This document shows, one piece after another, positions 16,371 to 24,782 of a DNA stretch of 64,000 nucleotides. Under the pieces are notes generated by a model. It saw nothing but the letters and a program-made list of their open reading frames with translations, was not told the DNA's origin and did not search any database. The stretch is taken from assembly GCA_000720535.1 (NCBI GenBank), contig JOAZ01000019.1, positions 84,058-148,057 of the forward strand, read 5' to 3'. The translations under genes and the position numbers were made by a program. The stretch comes from Streptomyces halstedii (GTDB taxonomy: Bacteria; Actinomycetota; Actinomycetes; Streptomycetales; Streptomycetaceae). Each line of letters opens with the position of its first letter. The stretch's first letter is position 1.

Positions 16371-17287
16371 CCCGTACCCCGAAGGCGTACACCGACGCCG
16401 CCGCGACCGGCACCCTCGACAAGGCCGCCGACGAGAACTTCCCCGTCGCCCCCTTCTTCCTGCCGCAGGCCTGGCGCGACGACCTCATGGCCGTGTACGG
16501 CTTCGCCCGCCTGGTCGACGACATCGGCGACGGCGACCTCGCGCCCGGCGGCGCCGACGCCCGCCACCTCGGCGTGGACGCCGGAGGCGACGAGGACCGG
16601 CTCGCCCTGCTCGACGCGTTCGAGGCCGACCTGCACCGCGTCTTCGCGACCACCGGCGACGGCCCGCGCCACCCCCTGCTGCGCGCACTGCGCCCCACCG
16701 TGCGGCGCTGCGCGCTCACCCCCGACCCCTTCCTCGGGCTCGTCGAGGCCAACCGGCAGGACCAGAAGGTCCGCCGCTACGCCACCTACGAGGAGCTCCT
16801 GGCCTACTGCGAGCTGTCCGCCAACCCCGTCGGCCGCCTCGTCCTCCAGATCACCGGCACCGCCAGCCCCGAGCGCGTCCGCCGCTCCGACGCCGTGTGC
16901 ACCGCCCTGCAGATCGTCGAGCACCTCCAGGACGTCGCCGAGGACCTCGCCCGGGACCGGATCTACCTGCCCGCCGAGGACATGGCCCGCTTCCACGTCG
17001 GCGAGGACGACCTCGCCCTGCCCAGCGCGGGAGCCTCGCTGCGCGCTCTGATCGCCTTCGAGGCGCAGCGCGCCCACGAGCTGCTGGACGAGGGCACCGC
17101 GCTGGTGGGCAGCGTCCACGGCAGACTCAGACTGCTGCTCGCGGGATTCGTCGGCGGGGGCCGGGCCGCCCTCGGCGCCGTCTCGGCCGCCGGTTTCGAC
17201 GTACTGCCCGGACCGCCCAAGCCCACCGCGCCCCGACTGCTGCGCGACGTGGGAGCAGTCCTGCGAAGAGCGCACAGAGAGAGGTGA
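16367..17287 (+). CDS. hpnC: hydroxysqualene synthase HpnC
   Basis: This 306-residue protein is a squalene/phytoene synthase-fold enzyme. In the HpnCDE route, HpnC converts presqualene diphosphate to hydroxysqualene. The two Asp-rich motifs expected for Mg-diphosphate binding are visible as LVDDIGDGD near residue 48 and LQDVAEDLARDRIYLPAED near residue 190. FPVAPFFLPQAWRDDLMAVYGFAR is the typical entry segment of HpnC. It is the first confirmed gene of the hopanoid operon; its TGA overlaps the hpnD GTG. Assignment to C rather than D rests on the N-terminal ENFPVAPFFLP motif and on gene order. Confidence 0.93.
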   Translation: MTRTPKAYTDAAATGTLDKAADENFPVAPFFLPQAWRDDLMAVYGFARLVDDIGDGDLAPGGADARHLGVDAGGDEDRLALLDAFEADLHRVFATTGDGPRHPLLRALRPTVRRCALTPDPFLGLVEANRQDQKVRRYATYEELLAYCELSANPVGRLVLQITGTASPERVRRSDAVCTALQIVEHLQDVAEDLARDRIYLPAEDMARFHVGEDDLALPSAGASLRALIAFEAQRAHELLDEGTALVGSVHGRLRLLLAGFVGGGRAALGAVSAAGFDVLPGPPKPTAPRLLRDVGAVLRRAHRER

Positions 17288-18240
17288 GCCGGACCGTGGA
17301 GGGACAGACGACGTACATGTCGGCACCGGTACAGGCCGCGTACAGCTACTGCGAGGCGGTCACCGGACAGCAGGCCCGCAACTTCGCGTACGGCATCAGG
17401 CTCCTGCCGTACGAGAAGCGGCAGGCCATGTCGGCGTTGTACGCCTTCTCCCGTCGGGTCGACGACATCGGCGACGGGGTACTGGAGCCAGAGACCAAGC
17501 GGTCCCGGCTGGAGGGCACCCGCGAACTGCTCGACCGGATCCGGCACGGCGCCGTCGACGAGGACGACACCGACCCGGTGGCCGTCGCGCTCGCCGACGC
17601 GGCCCGCCGGTTCGCGCTGCCGCTCGGCGGTCTCGACGAGCTCATCGACGGCGTCCTGATGGACGTGCGCGGCGAGCACTACGAGACCTGGGACGACCTG
17701 AAGACCTACTGCCGGTGCGTGGCGGGCGCCATCGGGCGGCTGAGCCTCGGCGTCTTCGGGACGGCGCCGGGCGTACCGGGCGCCGACCGCGCCGCCGAGT
17801 ACGCCGACACCCTCGGCCTCGCCCTCCAGCTCACCAACATCCTGCGCGACGTCAGGGAGGACGCGGGCAACGGCCGCACCTACCTGCCCGCCGACGACCT
17901 CGCCAAGTTCGGCTGCTCCGCGGGCTTCCACCGGGCCACCCCGCCCCCCGGCTCCGACTTCGCCGGGCTGGTGCACTTCGAGGTCCGGCGGGCCCGCGCC
18001 CTGTTCGCCGAGGGCTACCGGCTGCTGCCCATGCTCGACCGGCGCAGCGGAGCCTGCGTGGCCGCGATGGCCGGCATCTACCGCCGCCTCCTCGACCGCA
18101 TCGAGCGCGATCCCGAGGCCGTCCTGCGCGGACGGGTCTCGCTGCCCGGCCACGAGAAGGCCTACGTGGCGGTCCGCGGGCTCTCGGGTCTCGACGCGCG
18201 TCACATCTCGCGCCGTACGACCAGGGGGCGGAGCCGATGA
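17284..18240 (+). CDS. hpnD: presqualene diphosphate synthase HpnD
   Basis: The roughly 318-residue enzyme condenses two farnesyl diphosphates to presqualene diphosphate, the first committed step to squalene here. It shows NFAYGIRLLPYEKRQAMSALYAFSR, the first Asp motif RRVDDIGDG and the second LRDVREDAGNGRTYLP, with MDVRGEHYETWDDLKTYC between them. The GTG at 17284 overlaps the hpnC stop (GTGA); an ATG at 17317 is an alternative start that would remove eleven poorly conserved residues. The TGA overlaps the ATG of a 34-codon ORF. Membership of a contiguous hpnCDE-shc set makes the hopanoid role secure. Confidence 0.94.
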   Translation: MSRTVEGQTTYMSAPVQAAYSYCEAVTGQQARNFAYGIRLLPYEKRQAMSALYAFSRRVDDIGDGVLEPETKRSRLEGTRELLDRIRHGAVDEDDTDPVAVALADAARRFALPLGGLDELIDGVLMDVRGEHYETWDDLKTYCRCVAGAIGRLSLGVFGTAPGVPGADRAAEYADTLGLALQLTNILRDVREDAGNGRTYLPADDLAKFGCSAGFHRATPPPGSDFAGLVHFEVRRARALFAEGYRLLPMLDRRSGACVAAMAGIYRRLLDRIERDPEAVLRGRVSLPGHEKAYVAVRGLSGLDARHISRRTTRGRSR

Positions 18241-18341
18241 CGGGGCGTATCCTCCTGCCGGACGGCGGGGCGGAGCGGGCAACCCCGCGCCCGGCCCGTG
18301 CGTCCCTGACCGCGACGACACTGCGAAAGGGAGACGGATGA
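18237..18341 (+). CDS. 34-residue ORF exactly linking hpnD and hpnE
   Basis: This frame starts MTGRILLPDGG and ends RASLTATTLRKGDG. Its ATG overlaps the hpnD stop (ATGA) and its TGA overlaps the hpnE ATG (ATGA), so it fills the gap with no free base. It is rich in Thr, Ala and Arg and has no membrane segment. The C-terminal RASLTATTLRKG is reminiscent of very small conserved Streptomyces proteins (possibly the DUF6380 group), but I cannot confirm a family. Whether its product matters or it serves only to couple translation is unknown. The AAAGGGAG sequence before the hpnE ATG lies within its last codons. Confidence 0.55.
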   Translation: MTGRILLPDGGAERATPRPARASLTATTLRKGDG

Positions 18342-19726
18342 ACGGCCGGACCCCGCACCCCTCCAGGGCGGTGGTCGTCGGCGGCGGACTCGCCGGAGTC
18401 ACCGGCGCCCTCCGCCTCGCCGACGCCGGTGTCCGGGTGACCCTGCTCGAAGGACGCCCCCGGCTGGGCGGGCTGGCCTTCTCCTTCCGCCGCGGCGACC
18501 TCTCCGTGGACAACGGGCAGCACGTCTACCTGCGTTGCTGCACCGCCTACCGGTGGTTCCTGGACCGGATCGAGGGCACCGCCCTCGCCCCGTTGCAGAG
18601 CCGTCTCGACGTGCCCGTCCTGGACGTCGGGCGTTCCGCCGGACCCCGGCTCGGCCGGCTGCGCCGCGGCGGGCTGCCCGTACCGCTGCACCTGGCCGGC
18701 GGGCTCGCCGCCTACCCGCACCTCTCGCTCGCCGAGAAGGCGGGCGTCGCCCGCGCCGCCCTGGCCCTGGGCCGCCTGGACCCCGCCGACCCGGCCCTCG
18801 ACGGCATCGACTTCGCGACCTGGCTGCGCCGCCACGGCCAGTCCGACCGCACCCTCGCGGCCCTCTGGGACCTCGTCGGCGTCGCCACGCTCAACGCCAG
18901 GGCACCGGACGCCTCCATGGCGCTCGCCGCCATGGTCTTCAAGACGGGACTGCTCTCCGACCCGGGCGCCGCCGACATCGGCTGGGCCGCCGTGCCGCTC
19001 GGCGACCTCCACGACACGCTCGCCCGCAAGGCCCTCGAATCCGCCGGAGTGGACGTCCGGGTGCGCAGCCGGGCCACCGGTCTGACCCGCACCGAGGACG
19101 GCCGCTGGGCGGTCGAGACCGACGGCGAGCGCTTCGAGGCGGACAACGTCGTCCTCGCCGTCCCGCAGGGCCAGGCCCACGCGCTGCTGCCCGAGGGGGC
19201 CCTGGAGAACCCGGGCCGGCTGCTGGAGCTGACCGACTCGCCCATCCTGAACGTCCACGTGATCTACGACCGCAAGGTGCTGCGCAGGCCGTTCTTCGCC
19301 GCGCTCGGCTCGCCCGTCCAGTGGGTCTTCGACCGCACCGCCTCCTCCGGGCTCCAGGGCGCGGGCCAGTATCTCGCGGTCTCCCAGTCCGCGGCGCAGG
19401 ACGAGATCGACCTGCCGGTCGCCGAACTGCGCGCCCGCTATCTGCCCGAACTGGAGCGGCTCCTTCCGGCCGCCCGGGGTGCGGGGATCCGGGACTTCTT
19501 CGTCACCCGCGAGCGCACGGCGACCTTCGCGCCCGCTCCCGGGGTGGGACGCCTGAGGCCGGGCGCGCACACCCGGGCCCCCGGGCTCCACCTCGCCGGC
19601 GCGTGGACCGCCACCGGCTGGCCCGCCACGATGGAGGGTGCCGTCCGCAGCGGGTTCACCGCCGCGGACGCCGCGCTCCAGGTGCTCGGCAGGCCCCACC
19701 GACATCCGCTGCAGGAGGCGGCATGA
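18338..19726 (+). CDS. hpnE: hydroxysqualene dehydroxylase HpnE (FAD-dependent)
   Basis: The 462-residue flavoprotein reduces hydroxysqualene to squalene in the HpnCDE pathway. The Rossmann FAD motif is AVVVGGGLAGVTGALRLADAG near residue 11, the following acidic residue lies in VTLLEGRPRLGG, and the C-terminal FAD-contact segment is PGLHLAGAWTATGWPATMEG, as in the phytoene-desaturase-like amine oxidase superfamily. VDNGQHVYLRCCTAYRWFL is typical of the HpnE branch. It is coupled by ATGA overlaps to the preceding small ORF and to the prenyl synthase gene. No signal peptide is expected; it should act at the membrane surface. Confidence 0.93.
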   Translation: MNGRTPHPSRAVVVGGGLAGVTGALRLADAGVRVTLLEGRPRLGGLAFSFRRGDLSVDNGQHVYLRCCTAYRWFLDRIEGTALAPLQSRLDVPVLDVGRSAGPRLGRLRRGGLPVPLHLAGGLAAYPHLSLAEKAGVARAALALGRLDPADPALDGIDFATWLRRHGQSDRTLAALWDLVGVATLNARAPDASMALAAMVFKTGLLSDPGAADIGWAAVPLGDLHDTLARKALESAGVDVRVRSRATGLTRTEDGRWAVETDGERFEADNVVLAVPQGQAHALLPEGALENPGRLLELTDSPILNVHVIYDRKVLRRPFFAALGSPVQWVFDRTASSGLQGAGQYLAVSQSAAQDEIDLPVAELRARYLPELERLLPAARGAGIRDFFVTRERTATFAPAPGVGRLRPGAHTRAPGLHLAGAWTATGWPATMEGAVRSGFTAADAALQVLGRPHRHPLQEAA

Positions 19727-20826
19727 GCAGTACCACCGGAACAAGAGGAGAGTCTGTGACCCCGGCGAACCCGGCTTTCGACACCGTGGCGGACACCACG
19801 GACGTCACCGCGCTTCTGGAGCGCGGAAGGGCCCTGTCAGCGCCGGTACTGCGAGCCGCGGTGGACCGGCTGGCGCCGCCCATGGACACCGTCGCCGCCT
19901 ACCACTTCGGCTGGATCGACGCACAGGGCCGCCCCGCCGACGGCGACGGCGGCAAGGCCGTACGGCCGGCGCTCGCACTGCTGTCCGCCGAGGCGGCCGG
20001 CGCTCAGGCGGAGGCCGGGATCCCCGGCGCGGTCGCCGTCGAACTCGTGCACAACTTCTCGCTGCTGCACGACGACCTGATGGACGGCGACGAACAGCGC
20101 CGCCACCGCGACACCGTATGGAAGGTGCACGGGCCGGCCCAGGCGATCCTGGTCGGCGACGCCCTGTTCGCCCTGGCCAACGAGGTCCTGCTGGAGCTCG
20201 GCACCGCCGAGGCCGGCCGGGCGGCCCGCCGGCTGACCACCGCCACCCGCAAGCTCATCGACGGGCAGGCCCAGGACATCTCCTACGAGCACCGCGAGCG
20301 GGTCACCGTCGAGGAGTGCCTGGAGATGGAGGGCAACAAGACGGGCGCCCTGCTCGCCTGCGCGGTCTCCATCGGCGCCGTGCTCGGCGGCGCGAACGAC
20401 CGCACCGCCGACATCCTGGAGGCGTACGGCTACCACCTCGGCCTCGCCTTCCAGGCCGTCGACGACCTGCTGGGCATCTGGGGCGACCCGGAGTCCACGG
20501 GCAAGCAGACCTGGAGCGATCTGCGCCAGCGCAAGAAGTCCCTGCCGGTCGTCGCCGCGCTGGCCGCGGGCGGACCGGCCTCCGAGCGTCTGGGCGAACT
20601 GCTCGCCGCCGACGCCAAGAGCAGTGACTTCGACAGCTTCTCCGAAGAGGAGTTCGCCGCCCGAGCGGCACTCATCGAGGAGGCGGGCGGCCGTGAGTGG
20701 ACCGCCCAGGAAGCGCGTCGTCAGCACGCGGTGGCCATCGAGGCCCTGCACGGTGTCGACATGCCGGAAAGGGTGCGGACGCAGCTCACTGCGCTCGCCG
20801 ACTTCGTCGTCGTACGAAAGAGATGA
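19723..20826 (+). CDS. polyprenyl diphosphate synthase
   Basis: The 367-residue trans-prenyl transferase makes the allylic diphosphate for the operon, most likely farnesyl diphosphate. The first Asp-rich motif is LLHDDLMDGDEQRRHRDTVW and the second is FQAVDDLLGIWGDPESTGK; GGKAVRPALALLSAEA supplies the IPP-binding residues. The residues just before the first motif (VHNFSLLHDD) are small to medium, which does not fix chain length; GGPP synthase activity is the alternative. GCAGGAGG precedes the ATG at 19723, which overlaps the hpnE stop; a GTG at 19756, also with a good ribosome-binding site, could be a second start. It is followed by a hairpin in the 101-bp gap before shc. Confidence 0.9.
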   Translation: MSSTTGTRGESVTPANPAFDTVADTTDVTALLERGRALSAPVLRAAVDRLAPPMDTVAAYHFGWIDAQGRPADGDGGKAVRPALALLSAEAAGAQAEAGIPGAVAVELVHNFSLLHDDLMDGDEQRRHRDTVWKVHGPAQAILVGDALFALANEVLLELGTAEAGRAARRLTTATRKLIDGQAQDISYEHRERVTVEECLEMEGNKTGALLACAVSIGAVLGGANDRTADILEAYGYHLGLAFQAVDDLLGIWGDPESTGKQTWSDLRQRKKSLPVVAALAAGGPASERLGELLAADAKSSDFDSFSEEEFAARAALIEEAGGREWTAQEARRQHAVAIEALHGVDMPERVRTQLTALADFVVVRKR

Positions 20827-20851
20827 TGACCATTCAGATATGACGCGTCGC

Positions 20852-20880
20852 CGGCGGGCGCCCACCGAGGGCGCCCGCCG
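20852..20880 (+). promoter_or_regulatory. intra-operon hairpin before shc
   Basis: A perfect 12-bp stem (20852-20863 with 20869-20880) with a 5-nt loop lies between the prenyl synthase stop and the shc start. It may attenuate transcription, stabilise an mRNA end or act as a partial terminator within the hopanoid operon. Confidence 0.55.
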
Positions 20881-20927
20881 ACGGAGACCCCAGCACAGCA
20901 GAGGACCAACTGCACGAAGGGGAAGCC

Positions 20928-22937
20928 ATGACAGCGACGACCGACGGAAGCACCGGGGCCGCGAACCTTCGCGCGGTCACGTTCGGCGATCCGATCGAAC
21001 CGACTACCGACACGGACGATGTCCTCGCCGCCGCGCGAAGGGCCGCGGGGCGCTCGGTGGAGCACCTCCTCGGCAGGCAGGACGAACAAGGCTGGTGGAA
21101 GGGAGACCTCGCCACCAACGTCACCATGGACGCCGAGGACCTGCTGCTCCGTCAGTTCCTGGGGATCCAGGACCCGGAGACCGTCCAGGCGGCGGCCCGC
21201 TTCATCCGGGGCGAGCAACTCGGCGACGGCACCTGGAACACCTTCCACGGCGGACCGCCCGACATCTCCGCCACCATCGAGGCGTACGTCGCACTCCGGC
21301 TGGCCGGAGACCTGCCGGACGACCCGCACATGCTCAGGGCGGCCGGCTGGGTCAGGGAGCAGGGCGGCATCGCGGCCTCACGGGTCTTCACCCGCATCTG
21401 GCTGGCTCTCTTCGGCTGGTGGAAGTGGGAGGACCTGCCCGAACTGCCGCCCGAGCTGATGTTCTTCCCCTCGTGGGTCCCGCTCAACATCTACGACTTC
21501 GGCTGCTGGGCCCGCCAGACCATCGTGCCGCTCACCATCGTCTCCGCGAAGCGGCCCGTGCGCCCCGCTCCGTTCGCGCTCGACGAACTGCACACCGACC
21601 CGGAGCACCCCGCCCCGCCCCGGCCGCTCGCCCCCGCGGCGAGCTGGGACGGCGTCTTCCAGCGGCTCGACAAGGCGCTGCACGCGTACCACAAGGTCGC
21701 CCCGCGCCGGCTGCGCCGCATCGCCATGAACGCGGCGGCCCGCTGGATCATCGAGCGGCAGGAGAACGACGGCTGCTGGGGCGGCATCCAGCCGCCCGCG
21801 GTGTACTCGGTCATCGCACTCCATCTGCTCGGCTACGACCTCGAACACCCGGTGATGCGGGCCGGTATCGCCTCGCTCGACCGCTTCACCGTCTGGCGCG
21901 AGGACGGCTCCCGCATGGTCGAAGCCTGCCAGTCCCCGGTCTGGGACACCTGCCTGGCCACCATCGCGCTCGCCGACGCCGGTGTGCCCCCGGACCACCC
22001 GGCCCTGGTGAGGGCGGCGGACTGGATGCTCGGCGAGGAGATCGTACGGCCCGGGGACTGGTCCGTACGCCGCCCTCAACTGGCGCCGGGGGGTTGGGCG
22101 TTCGAGTTCCACAACGACAACTATCCGGACATCGACGACACCGCCGAGGTCGTGCTCGCCCTGCGCCGGGTCCGCCACCCGGACCAGCCGCTGGTGGACG
22201 CCGCCATCGAGCGCGGGGTCCGCTGGAACCTCGGCATGCAGTCCCGTGACGGGGCGTGGGGCGCCTTCGACGCGGACAACACGAGCCCCTTCCCCAACCG
22301 CCTGCCGTTCTGCGACTTCGGCGAGGTCATCGACCCGCCGTCCGCCGACGTCACCGGGCACGTGGTGGAGATGCTCGCCGTCGAGGGCCTGGCCACCGAC
22401 CCGCGTACCCGCCGGGGCATCCAGTGGCTCCTCGACGAACAGGAGGCGAGCGGAGCCTGGTTCGGCCGATGGGGCGTCAACTACATCTACGGGACCGGCT
22501 CCGTGGTACCCGCGCTGATCGCCGCCGGACTTCCCGCGTCCCACTCCTCCGTCCGACGGGCCGTCAGCTGGCTGGAGTCCGTCCAGAACGACGACGGTGG
22601 CTGGGGCGAGGACCTGCGGTCCTACCGGGAGGAGAAGTGGATCGGCCACGGCGCCTCGACCGCCTCCCAGACCGCCTGGGCGCTGCTCGCGCTGCTGGCC
22701 GCCGGGGAGCGGGAGAGCAGGGTGGTGGAGCGGGGCGTCACCTGGCTGGCCGAGACCCAGCAGGCCGACGGGTCCTGGGACGAGCCGTACTTCACCGGGA
22801 CCGGCTTCCCCTGGGACTTCTCCATCAACTACCACCTCTACCGGCAGGTGTTCCCGCTCACCGCGCTGGGACGCTATGTGCACGGCGAGCCCTTCGCCAC
22901 CGCCGGTACGGGCACGGCACCCGGCAGGGAGGCCTGA
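20928..22937 (+). CDS. shc: squalene-hopene cyclase
   Basis: The 669-residue enzyme cyclises squalene to hopene/hopanol as a monotopic membrane protein. The catalytic DXDD acid motif is DIDDTAEV at residues 401-404. Several QW repeats are visible, including QDEQGWWKGDL, QENDGCWGG, QSRDGAWGAF, QEASGAWFGRWG, QNDDGGWGED and QADGSWDEPYFTGTGFPWDF. Length and repeat number are typical of bacterial class-II triterpene cyclases. A clear GAAGGGGAAG ribosome-binding site precedes the ATG. It is the key enzyme of the cluster and is followed 4 bp later by hpnG. Confidence 0.96.
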   Translation: MTATTDGSTGAANLRAVTFGDPIEPTTDTDDVLAAARRAAGRSVEHLLGRQDEQGWWKGDLATNVTMDAEDLLLRQFLGIQDPETVQAAARFIRGEQLGDGTWNTFHGGPPDISATIEAYVALRLAGDLPDDPHMLRAAGWVREQGGIAASRVFTRIWLALFGWWKWEDLPELPPELMFFPSWVPLNIYDFGCWARQTIVPLTIVSAKRPVRPAPFALDELHTDPEHPAPPRPLAPAASWDGVFQRLDKALHAYHKVAPRRLRRIAMNAAARWIIERQENDGCWGGIQPPAVYSVIALHLLGYDLEHPVMRAGIASLDRFTVWREDGSRMVEACQSPVWDTCLATIALADAGVPPDHPALVRAADWMLGEEIVRPGDWSVRRPQLAPGGWAFEFHNDNYPDIDDTAEVVLALRRVRHPDQPLVDAAIERGVRWNLGMQSRDGAWGAFDADNTSPFPNRLPFCDFGEVIDPPSADVTGHVVEMLAVEGLATDPRTRRGIQWLLDEQEASGAWFGRWGVNYIYGTGSVVPALIAAGLPASHSSVRRAVSWLESVQNDDGGWGEDLRSYREEKWIGHGASTASQTAWALLALLAAGERESRVVERGVTWLAETQQADGSWDEPYFTGTGFPWDFSINYHLYRQVFPLTALGRYVHGEPFATAGTGTAPGREA

Positions 22938-22941
22938 CCCG

Positions 22942-23592
22942 ATGGCTGATCCCCGAAGGCCGCCGGCCGCTCCGCCCCTGGTGATCGCCTGCGCCCTGGG
23001 CATCGAGCTGCTGGCCCTGCGCACCGGGCGGGCGGGCGGCGCCTCGGGCCCCACGACGGTCGTACGGACCGGCATGGGGCCCAAGGCCGCCGAGACGGCC
23101 GTCCGGCGCGCGCTCGGCCGGGACGGAACCGGGGACGCGGCCGTCATGGCCTCCGGCTTCTGCGCCGGCCTCGGCCCCGGGATGCACCCCGGGGACATCG
23201 TCGTCGCCGAGGAGACCCGGGACCACAGCGGCACCACCCCCTGCACGGGCACCGGCGCGCTGGTGGACGCCCTGGTCAGGGCGGTGCCCGGACGCACCGT
23301 CCACACCGGTCCGCTGACCGGCTCCGACCACGTCGTCCGGGGAACCGAACGCGCCGGCCTCAGGGCGACCGGCGCCATCGCGGTGGACATGGAGTCCGCC
23401 GCCACGCTTCGTACCGCCGTACGGACAGGACCGCGCCCCGTTGCGGCCGTACGGGTGGTCGTGGACGCTCCAGAGCATGAGCTCGTCCGCATCGGCACGG
23501 TCCGCGGTGGAATATCGGCATTCCGCGTTCTCCGTGCTGTCCTTCCGGCTTTTCACGAATGGCACCGATCTTTGCTGCTCCCCAGGAGGTGA
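22942..23592 (+). CDS. hpnG: adenosylhopane nucleosidase-like phosphorylase HpnG
   Basis: The 216-residue protein has the nucleoside phosphorylase/MTA-SAH nucleosidase fold. ACALGIELLALRTG, TGMGPKAAETAV, SGFCAGLGPGMHPGDIVVAEE and the ribose-binding AVDMESAATLR motif are visible. In hopanoid clusters this gene removes adenine from adenosylhopane to give ribosylhopane, which leads to bacteriohopanetetrol. Its position between shc and hpnH strongly supports that role over general purine salvage. The ATG at 22942 lies 4 bp after the shc stop with GGCAGGGAGG upstream; hpnH follows after 6 bp. Confidence 0.88.
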   Translation: MADPRRPPAAPPLVIACALGIELLALRTGRAGGASGPTTVVRTGMGPKAAETAVRRALGRDGTGDAAVMASGFCAGLGPGMHPGDIVVAEETRDHSGTTPCTGTGALVDALVRAVPGRTVHTGPLTGSDHVVRGTERAGLRATGAIAVDMESAATLRTAVRTGPRPVAAVRVVVDAPEHELVRIGTVRGGISAFRVLRAVLPAFHEWHRSLLLPRR

Positions 23593-23598
23593 GCCCAG

Positions 23599-24615
23599 AT
23601 GGCCATGCCGCTCCGTCAGTCCATCAAGGTTGCGACGTATCTCGTCGAACAGAAGCTCCGCAAGCGGGACAAGTTCCCGTTGATCGTCGAGCTGGAGCCC
23701 TTGTTCGCCTGCAATCTGGCGTGCGAGGGCTGTGGGAAGATCCAGCACCCGGCCGGTGTGCTCAAGCAGCGCATGCCGGTCGCGCAGGCGGTCGGGGCGG
23801 TGCTCGAATCAGGTGCCCCGATGGTGTCCATCGCCGGCGGCGAACCCCTGATGCACCCTCAGATCGATGAGATCGTGCGCCAGTTGGTGGCCAAGAAGAA
23901 ATACGTCTTCCTCTGCACCAACGCCATGCTCATGCGTAAGAAGCTGGAGAAGTTCACCCCCTCGCCCTACTTCGCCTTCGCGGTGCACATCGACGGACTG
24001 CGGGAGCGGCACGACGAGTCCGTCGCCAAGGAAGGCGTCTTCGACGAGGCGGTGGCGGCGATGAAGGAGGCCAAGCGGCGCGGCTTCCGGGTCACCACCA
24101 ACTCCACCTTCTTCAACACCGACACCCCGCAGACCGTCATCGAGGTCCTCAACTACCTCAACGACGAGCTGAAGGTCGACGAGATGATGATCTCGCCCGC
24201 CTACGCCTACGAGAAGGCGCCCGACCAGGAGCACTTCCTGGGCGTCGAGCAGACCCGCGAGCTCTTCAAGAAGGCCTTCGCGGGCGGCAACCGGGCCCGC
24301 TGGCGGCTCAACCACTCGCCGCTCTTCCTGGACTTCCTGGAGGGCAAGGCCGACTTCCCGTGCACGGCCTGGGCGATCCCCAACTACTCCCTCTTCGGGT
24401 GGCAGCGGCCCTGCTACCTGATGAGCGACGGGTACGTCCCGACGTACCGGCAGCTCATCGAGGAGACCGACTGGGAGAAGTACGGCCGGGGCAAGGACCC
24501 GCGCTGCGCCAACTGCATGGCGCACTGCGGCTACGAGCCCACCGCCGTCCTCGCCACGACGGCGTCCCTCAAGGAGTCGCTGCGGGCGATGCGGGAGACG
24601 ATCGCCCCGAGCTGA
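23599..24615 (+). CDS. hpnH: adenosyl-hopene transferase HpnH (radical SAM)
   Basis: The 338-residue radical SAM enzyme joins a 5'-deoxyadenosyl group to diploptene, creating the C5 side chain of extended hopanoids. The 4Fe-4S ligands are Cys38, Cys42 and Cys45 in FACNLACEGCGKIQHP. GGEPLMHPQIDEIV supplies the SAM-binding GGEP motif, and the C-terminal CANCMAHCGYEPTAV contains the further Cys residues typical of HpnH. The AGGAGG ribosome-binding site is immediately upstream. A strong hairpin follows the stop, so this is likely the end of the main hopanoid transcript. Confidence 0.95.
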   Translation: MAMPLRQSIKVATYLVEQKLRKRDKFPLIVELEPLFACNLACEGCGKIQHPAGVLKQRMPVAQAVGAVLESGAPMVSIAGGEPLMHPQIDEIVRQLVAKKKYVFLCTNAMLMRKKLEKFTPSPYFAFAVHIDGLRERHDESVAKEGVFDEAVAAMKEAKRRGFRVTTNSTFFNTDTPQTVIEVLNYLNDELKVDEMMISPAYAYEKAPDQEHFLGVEQTRELFKKAFAGGNRARWRLNHSPLFLDFLEGKADFPCTAWAIPNYSLFGWQRPCYLMSDGYVPTYRQLIEETDWEKYGRGKDPRCANCMAHCGYEPTAVLATTASLKESLRAMRETIAPS

Positions 24616-24627
24616 CGGCCGGGAGGA

Positions 24628-24657
24628 CGCGCGGGGAGGGTGCGCCCTCCCCGCGCG
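24628..24657 (+). terminator. terminator hairpin after hpnH
   Basis: A perfect 13-bp stem (24628-24640 with 24645-24657) closed by a TGCG tetraloop begins 13 bp after the hpnH stop. The following gene, hpnO, starts 125 bp later and may therefore have its own promoter. Confidence 0.8.
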
Positions 24658-24782
24658 GTGTGACGCCGGTGTACGGGCGGCCGCGCGGGCCCGGCTCCGG
24701 TGGGGGCGCCGCCGCGCGGGCCGAGGCGGCCTGCACGGCCGAGGACAGTGGGGGAGCGGACCATGCCGAAGGAGAGCGGGGA

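Noticed and set aside
16333-17283. Upstream extension of the hpnD frame antiparallel in meaning to hpnC
   Set aside because: The frame is open but lies within hpnC on the same strand in another phase and gives an Arg/Pro-rich sequence; HpnD begins at 17284.
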